Assembly (NCBI RefSeq): GCF_964340395.1
Contig: NC_135560.1
Span: forward strand, 8,672,598 to 8,734,597
Source of the DNA: Glandiceps talaboti
Lineage: Eukaryota > Hemichordata > Enteropneusta > Spengelidae
DNA length: 62,000 nt
Direction of reading: 5' to 3'
Below, piece by piece: positions 47,601 through 59,600 of the stretch. Position 1 is the stretch's first letter. Each line of letters opens with the position of its first letter. The translations under genes and the position numbers were made by a program. Below the pieces are notes generated by a model that saw only the letters and a list, made by a program, of their open reading frames with translations, was not told where the DNA came from and did no database searches.

Positions 47601-50600
47601 AAGAGTAGTGTACGACTTGGTACTGGCAAACTAGGTGAATGGAAGGAGCTTTGTACCAAGGGTGGTGTGAAGATGGTAAGATGAGGTCTTGTACAAAGAG
47701 TGGCTTCAAGTTGAAGACTTGAGATGGCTTTACATAGAAAGAAGTTAAACTTGATGAATGGTGGTGGCTTTGGAGTGAGAGGGGGGGGGCTTAGTATAGA
47801 GAAGGGAATTTAAGTAAGAGGGGCTTTGAGGGAGAGCAAGAGAGAAAGATTTCTACTAAAGCAGTTCATATTTGAACAACCTTTGCTGCAAGAGTATTCC
47901 ATTCCATCTCATTACTGGTAGAATTTAACAGGCAGAAAACCAAGAAGACCAACAAGAAGTACAAATAGACATTACCGGTACTAGATGAAAACATGGACAA
48001 GAGACAAACAGACAGATATATACATGTAGGGGGGAAGGGGAGAGACAGAGACAGAGACAGAGACAGACAGAGAAAGAGAGAGAGAGAGACAGAGACAGAT
48101 ATACATACATCATATAGATAAGACAAGGAAGTTATTCCAGATGGCCTCTTAATGATAGAAAAACAGAAAGAAAGAAAATTATGATTTGGCTCTGTATTTT
48201 CTGTGAGAACCGAAAAACCCAACCATGTCCAATGGATATAAACTTTCTTGAGCAATAACATTTTTTGAAATAGTTCTGCATACTCATTCTGTGCATATTT
48301 TTTGGTTTAAGTTTCTTTGCATCGCTATCCATGAACCCAACTGCGAGGTTGTTCCTTCTTCAAGGAGTGCCATCCATGACTTTCTATTTATCCGGATACT
48401 GTACCAGGTGGTATGTGTACCATTTAAATTAACATAAGCCTACATCCATGTTTTCTCCTCTTCCAGTATTTGGAGATGTGACAATCCCTACAGTCCAATA
48501 CATGCAAGTTGTAAGTCGTTGCTTTCCCGATACACTGTACATTCCTCCTTAACTCATACACCAAATGTTAAAGACATCATTTCTATTTCCATTTTTCCAT
48601 ACACCGAGAAACTTTTGGAAGGCCATGCATGCTATGTATAACATAAATTTCCCATGCAATACAGTATAACCATAGGTATCCATCAAATATTTCATTTCAT
48701 GACAAGACATCTCAAAGCTTCCAGTGATGGAGATACATATATGTCTATGAGTTGTTGTCCTATTTTCCATGCAAGGGTACATCTATGGACTTCTTCTATG
48801 CACTGATACATCTCTTGGTTGTCCATTTTCCATTTAGAGCCTTCTTGAGTTTAGTCCACCCCCACCTTTCCACACATTCAGATTATCTGTACATGTTTTC
48901 ATGTTCTATGCACAAATACATGCTGTAAGTTACGTCTCTAGGTTTCTTGTTCCCATGCAAGAGTTGTGTCTATGGATGTCCACTTTTTTTCAGTGGTGTT
49001 TCTAGATGTACTACTGACTGACTAAATATCGTAAACACTTACACCTCATACACAAACCCTTTCAATCATCAGGTGTCAGTAATTCAGAAATCAAACCAAG
49101 AACATGGCGATCTCAAATATCTGCCCTTGTAGGTTACAGTTTTAAGCTGCAGTCATGTTATGAGATATGTTGACTGTCATTTCTTCCGAAATGCTAGTCC
49201 CAAGACAAACATTTCCCTCTTGTCATGTGACCACAATTAGACCAATGAATGGGATTCCAATATTGTCATGTGATCAGTGTGACCAATGAATGGGATTTCT
49301 AGTCATGTGACCAGATTGACCAATAAATGGGATTCCCTGTTGTCATGTGACTGGTCAGATTCTCTCTCTATAGCAGAAATCAGGAAGAGAACAAATTGCA
49401 AGACGTCTTGATCAATGGTTTATTGTTGGCCTTAACAAACATGGCATGTCAACAACTGAAAATGGCATGAGAAAATTACTACAAACCTATAGGAAATGAA
49501 AATAATAATGAAAATAATAATTCAAGAATGGCATGCATTGTAATTATTTGCAAAATCTTCAGTTTCTCTACCATTAAATTAGTTACGACTAAAAAATACT
49601 AAATGATTTTCAAATGCTGCCAATTTTTTTTTGGGGGGGGGGTAGGGTGGGGGTTACATAATATAACATGGTTCTAGTTAAGAGAAAGCGTAGAACTACT
49701 TTACTTTCAACAAGTTTGCACGGTGTGTGAATTGCTTTCAGCTAGTTGAGTGGTTTCCTCTCATAGGGATGGTCATCGTCAAGTAGTGACTTTATGATCA
49801 AGCAATATTTCAGAACATGAGCAATTGTCTTTCCTTTATTGACAAGACTGAGATAGGAGAAAACTTGACGTCAATTATTGAAGGACAAGAAAATGAAATT
49901 CTATCTTCTACTGTTCGCAAGGCTCTTTTCAAAATCACTGTGATACCAGTTTGCCCCTGCACATTCCAGCTGACCATCCCTATTCAAGTAATGGACTCTA
50001 CCAAGTGCCAGTTGTTGTCTATGTGAGGTTCTTAGCAACATGATATCTACAACACAGAGAAGGGGGTGCTGCCACGAAATGAGCAGAAGCAAACTGGAAG
50101 TTCTCTTTTGGTTTGGCAAGAATGCACAAGTATCTAAAGATTGACAACACTACAAATTACAGACTGGAAAAGCATCCTATGCATAGAAATTGTCGTATAG
50201 TTTTGGTACACTTGTCTTGTAGTGACTGATTCGATGTGATGTTTCAATTCTAGCTTGAAGGACGCTCACTGGTCAAATTCAACGTTTCAAATTTAAGTCT
50301 CAATATTCAAGTGGAATAAAGAATTTTTTTTCCCAGAGACAGACATTGATAGACAGGGCAAATTTCACCAGTGAGCAAATTGAATATTTGGAGTAAGCAT
50401 GTAATAAATAAACATTGATGTAAATCTACTCATAATAAGTTATCTCTAAATGAACAATGACAATATCTACATTTTTTTTTCAAAGGATTTTTTTTATAAC
50501 TTGAGCTGCCAAGAGATCGCACGAGAGTGTCATGACACGTTGTATTTTGTTTGTTACTTTGTTACCTATATTGAAACATCACATGCATTTTAAAATATGT

Positions 50601-53600
50601 GTTCTTTGGTAAAACTGGCAGTTGGAAAGAGATTTTGATATCGTTTTTAAAAGTGCTGACAAGGTCCAGTATTTGAACCTTGATCACGTTATCATATACT
50701 GCACTGTAGTTTTCGTTCTTGGTGTAAATTTCAGTGGTTGGAAAGAAAGAAAAAATTGTATTTTGAGAAAGAAATAAGATGAAGACTGGGGAGCGAGTAC
50801 AATTGATACAAGAGCCCAACTGATGTCGGTATCAACTAATACGCACTATACACTTTGTAAAAGCATATCGTATCCTTAATTTCCAATTTATCAGGATTTG
50901 GAAGCTATTACATAGAGGTCAGGTCATTGAGTGTTTGATCCAACTCTTCGCATACTGCCTTGTACTTCTCCTTCTCAGAAATGACTTCATCTGTTGAAAA
51001 TAAGATGTAGTTAGAAAATCTAACAACAGCCAAGTTCCAAGCTCACAGTACCTCTTAACTTTCTGTAATTATGTCAAGATGTTTCAAGTCAATGATGCTG
51101 TACTTTGCCAATGGCTAATCATCATTACTCTTTCCTGTGATCTATTTCAGTGCCATTATTGGAATGTTTGTTGTAAAAAATGTGTTACTACGACAACACC
51201 GTGACTTAATATCAGAATTTTGAGTTACGATATCAGGCTGTGAGTGACTTGGAAGTGAGCTATTGGTTGAGGAATAAAAGTGATGGTGTTATCAGAAACT
51301 ACTTTCATGCATCGGTCAAGTCAGCTGTTAGTAGATCACTCTGGAATCATCACTTCTCTTTCCTGGTAAAGAGTTTCATCTATGGTGGTGAGATGTCAAA
51401 ACAAAACAGTTAGCAAGACAGCTAGTCTAGTAAAATCTGGTAAAAACATGCTGTGGTTAATATCAAAATCACAAACTCTGCTGAATCCATCTGCCCTAGA
51501 TTTGCATCAAAACAAATCACTTTTGAACAAATCTGAGGCATTGCATTCTTAGTCAGTTCATCACAAGTGACATTGTCATTTGTCATATCAAGTACAAATT
51601 TGTGGTCAAATAAAGAACCATGTCAAAGCGAACAGACTATTGTGATAGGTGAGGACTACATTCATATGACAAGTGTATGTCACTGAACCATCTAGGAATA
51701 ACAGCTGAAGCCGATTTTGCCGAAATACACTAGGTAATTTAATTATGCTCTAAGTCCAGAACTAATGCAAAATACATTCATTTCCTTGAATGATGAAAAC
51801 TGATAAAAATTATTATCACTTAAAGGCCTTAAGTTTGATTAGGATCAAACTTTGGAGTGAGCAAAAGAGGGAGAGGGGGGCATCTGTCTGGACACAGAAT
51901 GATCTTATATCATTTTCTGATAACATAGCACTGATGCGAATACCTGAGACTGACTTAGTGGTCTGTAAATATACTGTTGACATCTTCATATTTATAGAAT
52001 CTGTTTTCATATCAGTGTCACAGTTGACGTGGTGATGAGAACAAGGTGCTTAACAATGATGCAATGATTATGGAAAGGGAAAGCTTGAAGTTAAAACAAT
52101 ATAGTTAATAGGAGGGGATCGGGAACAAAAACCAAGTCAGTTATTGAGACCATGCAACTGTATATAAAACCACACTTGGCATTTCCTGAAACCTTCAATG
52201 GCATTTCCACTCACAGAAAACGTGAGTATATTTGATAAAATCACTGTGTAGTGTTGTGTAGCCTATGCTATGTTTACTACATTGACCTTCACATGACCTC
52301 TATCAGGAATTTGACATAACTAAACATTGTCTCCCTGAAGTCACAAAAGACAGCTGACATTACAATCCACAGATACTTTGAAAATTCCTGACAAGCTGTT
52401 CATATATTTTGCGATCCCACTCTGGTTATATATATTTGCCTAAAAAGTCACAAAATCTCACAAACTATTCTTGTACTTTATCAATGGAATGGGATAAAAA
52501 TACAGCAACTGATTCATACACAAGTTATTTCAAACATGTACACACAAGGCACTATTCCACTCAAAAAACTTGCATCGGTCACTACCTTTTGTGATTTGGT
52601 GACCCTAAAACTTGTTCCCCCTCTTTTCGGGTCAGACAAGGTCAAGTGAGTTATTTGACCTTTGACCTGCAGTGACAGTGGTATGTTATATTACCAGTGA
52701 AGGTTTCAAATATTTAATATCCATATTTGGTCATGACACTTTTCAGTGCTATGTCATGAACACATGCTACAACAAATACCACACATTCTACTTATCATTC
52801 TGTCATATCTTGAGAGTTGGTACACAACACAAGCGTTAGTGTGTTATTCAAAATCCATCCACTCTCACTCCTTATACCGATAGTTCACACTTTATAACAG
52901 AATTCAAAAGCACAGATTCCATATATTGCTATACAGCATACGAGTCATTGTCTCAAGACTTCTACAGTTACGACTTTGACTATACTGTGAGTGGAGGTGT
53001 AAATCGTAACAATACCGTATAGCAGTGCATATAGTAACTAGACTATTTCAAACCTGATAATTTCAAGTTCTGTAAATGTTCTTTCAAGCTACAACTTAAG
53101 CCTGGTTTCACTTGGTGTTGGTTCTGCTTCTTTGATATCATGCAACAAATGTATTTCTCATGAACGGTGCTCATCAAACAACCAGAAACAGACAAAATTT
53201 AAGCCAAATTTGGGGTAAACTCATACCTTCTAATTCCTCATTTTGTTTCTCCAGTTTCTGCACTGATCTCTCAGCAAACTCAGCACGGGTCTCAGCCTGC
53301 AACAAAACAAAGATTATGATGCATCTCTCTGGAGCTAGGCAACACTATTTATACTACACACAACTACATAACATCTTGTTATTGGTAAGTATGACATTTC
53401 TGAACTTACTTGGTGGGTCAAATACTGACATTTCTGAACTGACTTGGTGGGTCAAATAACGACATTTCTAAACTGACTTAGTGGGTCAAATAACGACATT
53501 TCTAAACTGACTTAGTGGGTCAAATAATGACATTTCTAAACTGACTTGGTGGGTCAAATAATGACATTTCTAAACTGCCTTGGTGGGTCAAATAATGATA

Positions 53601-56600
53601 GTTCTGAACTGGCTATTTAGGCAAATGATAACATTTCTAAACTGAACATGATTTAAAAACTTGAAATAAAATATAAATATAAATATAAATATAAATATAA
53701 ATATAAATATAAATACAAATACAAATATTTCTGAAACTTCACAATCCACTGACTCAAAACAAATGTACAAAATTAATGGTCAACTTCCTTAACCTTGGAA
53801 GCCATTATTTCAAGAACAATTTCTAAGATTCTGATTGGTAAGATTCTCTAAGACATAAAAGAAATAAAACTGAGAAATTCCTAAAACATGTTCAGTTCAT
53901 GTCAGAGTAAATATGAAGATTCCACAATGCTATCAATTAATTCTAATACTGTTCAGTTTCCAAATCAATGTCATCATCTCAGTTCTTTCATTTAAATACA
54001 AAAAAGAATGCTACGTTGCTTCACTGTCAGTGTCAATGTAGAAATTCAATTTTTATCATCTATTTTCTAAATGTGAAAGTATTCAAGCAAACAAATGAAA
54101 CAACCAGTACTTGTGGTCTTTTCTCTCTCCTCATTTCTGCTCATTAAATACACACAATTTCAATGACTATTCCACTTCATAACGTCAAAATATCATTTCT
54201 ACATCTATTGAGCACTTCTCCCTACTCCTAGGGAGTACAAATACTTCTTCACCCCACTCCTAGGGAGTACTAATACTTCTTCACCCCACTCCTAAGGAGT
54301 ACTAATACCTCGCCCTACTCCTAGGGAATGCTAATACTACTTCACCCTACTCCTAGGGAGTACTAATACTTCACCCTACTCCTAGGGAGTACACATACTT
54401 CTCTCTATATCTAATGCAAGTGAACACATCTCCCTTTATCTAACAGACAACAACAACAACTATTCAGCCAAGATGGCTTTCAATCTGGGTTCATGTAAGT
54501 CAGGTTAAAAATCAGTAAGCCAACTAAATCTACTGTCATTCCAAAATGAAAGCATCAAAATGACATTACAGAAATAAATACTAACATCAAAAAAAGGTGA
54601 ACCTAGCAGTTGCTGTGTGCAGCAAAATACATGCCAAAAATCATATCACATAAACATACACCGGTTACCATGGTTACATGTTATGACATCTCTGTAAGGA
54701 TTAAGTGAAGGGGGCAAACAATAGTAAAATGTAAGGCATCTTGACCTTTGACACAACTTGGGACATGTAAGTTTGTAAGTAGAGGTCCAACCGTATTTGT
54801 TGTATTACCACCAGAGGGCGACATATCATTTGTGTTACATGGGGGCAAATAAATTACATACATTGAGCCATGCGATTGGTCATGCAAGGTTGTAGATACG
54901 TTGGATTATGCTTAAATGTCAATCTAGCTGCCTCAAAAGCACACTGTAAGCTACTAAACAGTACTTGTACCGATCGATATTTCTATGATGTGAAACCCAA
55001 CATGATTTCGAAGTCCACAGAAATACAGCTAGCACACATGTTTAGTAGATGACAATGTTAACAATTGAAACAGCTACCAAGTTGTGTCAGTGTCATGCAG
55101 TTAATAAAATCACTAGGCCTCCAAATTTTACTATTATCTGGTTTGGACACAAACCTCCTTCAACTTCTCCTCCAGAATTCGGATTTTTTCTTCATAGGTG
55201 AATTCTCTTTCGGAGGCCTTCTCCTCGCTGACTTCAAGGGATTTCAGATTGTTAGCTACTACTTTCAGTTCCTCATCAAGCTCAGTAGCTTTGCTGTAAG
55301 AAAGAAATCATGACAAAAAGTGTTACCATTTTCCCATCATCGTCAAGTTGACATTTCTTGTACACAAAGAAAGCACTTTCATGCTAAGAACTGACAATCA
55401 CTGTGTGTTATCTAAGCAATTTGACGCGCCACTGATGCATACAATTTCTAGTGACGCACCAAAATTTGGTATTCACCTATCTCTTAGTATGTGGTGACAC
55501 ACAAGAAATCCCAGTTCTTCTCATTTTGATTCACAACAACAAAATTAGAGGGCCCACAGTGACTACCCTTAGTTTGATTCTAATCTTTGGGTTGACATAG
55601 TTGACTACGTTTGGATAGCTAATCTTCTGTAAATTACCTGGACGTGTAATATTGTTAGTGCAAAACGATATTAAACTTACGATTCTGCAACTTCTGCACG
55701 TTCCTCGGAACGTTCCAGATCACTTTCTGTGACAGCCAGCCTACGAGCGACCTATATACAGAAAACATACCCGAATAGAAATAAAAAGAGGAAGCAAAAA
55801 AAAGCAGAGAATTTATGGTCAGTGGATATTGTCATAATATTACGTTCATACATGTTGTCATTCACTATCAAGAAATTTGCATGTAAATCATTCAAATATG
55901 CCAGTTTTAGGTCTCCTGGAGGCAGAAAATGATCTAAACACATGACACTAATTTTGTGGTTTTTTAAATTAAACTTCTAGATAACAAAGAATCAACGACA
56001 TAATAAATTTGACATAAAATAACGAAAACAATGGCAGACATCCATACAGAATTCACAAAAGAAAAGTAGTATATTATTATATATCATTTTTGCCAAGTTG
56101 GACTTGGACCATCTCAATATAATTTGCATGTTGTCCTTTACAGCCAATCGGAAATCGACTTGCATTTTCAAATTATTTCAATAAAATAGCCAACCAGGGA
56201 CATGTGTCTATATATTACGGACTCAAAAATCTTGTAATATCCTGAGAATTGCTAACTAAACTTAACAATTAAAAGTCATAATAAATGCAAACTTGAAAGG
56301 TAACAACAGAATATCTTTTACATCTTAGAGTGCATTGACAGAAATAGTACTACTTTCACCGTAACATTTCACCTTTTGTGGTTTCACTGAGAGTGCAATC
56401 ATGTGAATAAGTTTGAACTTTGACCTTGGTACAATGTTAACATCATGCACTTTGAGAACCTAGAAATCTATCATGCCTTGCACTGAGTGCTACATGCTAC
56501 AAATACCAATTCACCGATAACAGAGAGAAATCACATGTCATTGCATAGAGATCCATATACATACATTCAATTACTGACAATGTTACATGACTAAATAGAA

Positions 56601-59600
56601 ATGTAAAACTCTAACTCAAAGTGATTGGAGAGGGTTACTCTGTACCAGTTAGATAGCATATGATCGTGCGTATCAATAAGTTAGTGCTGTCAGGCACTGG
56701 TCTGCCATCTTGTGTGTGTGTATCTGTAGCTTCGCTTACATCTTGTGACTCCTGCCTCAGGATGGACTCTTAGTCTTACCTCAAGATCACAACAGTCTCT
56801 GGTCACTTCGATAAATTCACACTTTCTGGTCCATCCTGATGCAAGACAGAGTTGGAATTCCTGAACCCCCTCTCCCGCCAATCCTTAACCCCAGCATCCC
56901 CCATTCCATACAATATTTCAAATTGTCATTGGACAAGTTTACATCATCAAACCATGTGATGAAGGCGAAGTCATTTTAGTTGAAATATATAAGGTACCCT
57001 ATCAATATGGCAAGTTCAGAACTGTAATAGAACAGTGAATCCAGAGCATGGAATGTTTTTTTGGATATAATATCTCAACATGGACTATTCTATGAATAAA
57101 CACAAATTTGTCTTAGACACCGACGTAGGACTCAGGAATTCGTCACATACTGCACACTATGGTGTAAACGAGGCTACCGATACTATGACATTAACCAGAC
57201 TAGCTAGCTTGGTATAGATGTAGACCTCTCAAATCAAGCAATGAGTTGAGGTTACCTGTACAGATGTTCACATTCGTCAAGTTAACATCAGACGCCATCC
57301 AAGCTCATTGCACATAGAAGCAATTTGTCAGTGCTGATAGCACCGTAGATTAATCACACACAAAACACTGGGTTTAATCAATTATTGATGAGGAGAATTC
57401 CTGTCATAGGCTTAGAATATGTACAAACTAGATCGGCAAAATATTCAATACATTTCCAACCGTTCAAATTTCATTTGTGTGGATACTGGGTTGGTATTTC
57501 AACTTTCAACTATCAAACAATCGTTACAACCAACTTGGCCATTGCCTATCATGACTGATCTACTTTTTCGATTTTAACAAATTAATATCCATTAGCTTGT
57601 GAATGGGATCCATTTTTCCATTACTTCGGAATATCCGAACTTAAATCTTTAGAGGTGAGAAAATTCCTGACAGTCAAAATTTATTACTTCATATACGTCA
57701 ATGATTTGCTCAAATTAATTTTGTATCAGTTTCCAAACCTGATTCCAAATATTGACTATTGAGAATGAATTCACGTTTACGTTTTTTTAAGATTGTTTTT
57801 TATGAATCTAGGTTTTCCACTGAATATAGATCTCCTCATCAAATAGCATGCATACACACAAAAATCACACAGTCAGTCGGGGTGACCTTTGACCTTGTTG
57901 GTTTTGGTCACATTTACATACATGCAGGTAAGAGAAAGGAAAGTTAGTTTAGGATGTAAATAAAGATAATCTAAACGTAGATTGATGAAGAATAAAAACA
58001 CAGGGATGGAGAGGATGATGACGATGATGATGATGATGATGACGATGAGGAGGAGGAAGAAACTGATGTGTATGTCAATATACTCTACCTGTATACAACT
58101 GCCATGCATAATAACCATTCCCGCATTGGCAGGTTAGTCTGGAAGCATTCATGGAAAACTGAACTTGCCATGTAAAAGAGAGAATGGAAATTGGAAGAGA
58201 CAGAAGGGAAGTGTGTATGAAGCTAGACAAAGACAAAGTGCTGGTTTACCTCCTCATACTTTTGATCGGAGTCCTCAGCCATCTTTCTGGCAGCCTCTAC
58301 CTGCTTTTCTAATTCTGTGATCTAAGTTTAAAAGATATTAAAGAGTAGGAAAGAAGAGATGAAGCACACATATCCCGCCACAACAAAGAGGAAAAGAAGG
58401 TGACATGGTTCAAACTGTTACCTCGGCATACTTGCGCTCAGATTCCTCGGCCATTAGACGTGCGTTTTTCACCTGATCAGTGAGAAATTCTATCTAGGGG
58501 TAGAAAGGGAAAGTGTGTCGTTAGTACATCACAGAGTTTAGCATGTACTCTGTTGAGCGTTGCCATGGCATTACCTCTTCGTATTTTCGATCTGCATCCT
58601 CTGCATCCTTCTGTGCCTCTCTTAGTTGCCTTTCAAGATCAACTATCTGTAAAAGAGTATGACTTGATTATTGAAAGAAATCAAATAATAGAAACGCCAC
58701 AGTTTACCTAGGATCCCTACCTAACTGGATGAGAGAAAGACTGCAAGTTGTAGTGGTATGTTAGTAAGCATGATGGAATGACTACAGCAAAATTGGAAAA
58801 CCTGCCATCTGGCGTCCTTTGTCAGAACATCAGTGGTTGTTAAGATTGTTGTTCAGATCACTGACACCAGTGTCTGTAGTCTGTAATACTTTTACTGACA
58901 TTTTAGTCTAAAAGTACAAAACTATCCGATTTCAAACGAAACATAAATTTTTTCACAGCATGTTTTACATAAAATCTATCAACAAACGCCATTTGTTGAT
59001 CTCACAAGGCTAGACTTTGCCTCAGCAGTGTAATTTACATGTTTACTTGTAAATCCAGGATTTCAAGATTTCAATATTTGCATATTCATGACTTGAATTC
59101 AATATTTAAATGTCAATTTGCGTATTCACGATTTTTATCAATATTTGGGGTTTTCCATTCTTACTGTATCAACAAGATCAATGATGACTGCTATTGTTGT
59201 CCTACAGAAATGATATTATGGGATGGTTAGTAGCAGACAGCTGAAAATTATGGGATACTTAGTAGCAAATAGCTGAACATGAAACTTGGTAGTTGAAGGC
59301 AGATCAGTGGTTGTGAAGTGACAGTGTTGCCTAGTGACGGCGGATATCTCGCAAGATACAATGATATATCTATGTCAGTTGACAAATTTTATGAAATTAA
59401 CAACACTGCATCTGTTTGAAAGCAAGATGGATAAAGTTAGTGTGACAAAGCTGTCAATATCTAGAGATAAAGACAAGCAGGTTAGTAGTTGCCATAGTGA
59501 TATGCATTAGTAGTCGCCATGGAAATTCACACTAGTTGCCATGGAGATAGTGCAAGAATCGTGTTGCTAACTATGTGATGAAGAGGTAAGTGAATCTTTT

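Larger units (their letters stand above)
49400..51472 (-). repeat. Tropomyosin terminal-exon duplication unit I
   Basis: It shares the poly(A) segment, the AGTTTGCCCCT block, exon 9 and the intronic element with units II and III. Its 3'UTR is the most diverged, but its intronic element is almost identical to that of unit II. Confidence 0.8.

Noticed and set aside
56690-56881. Minus-strand frame starting [10 protein letters not shown] as a small gene
   Set aside because: No family resemblance; only the internal splice-like segment was kept, as a weak finding.
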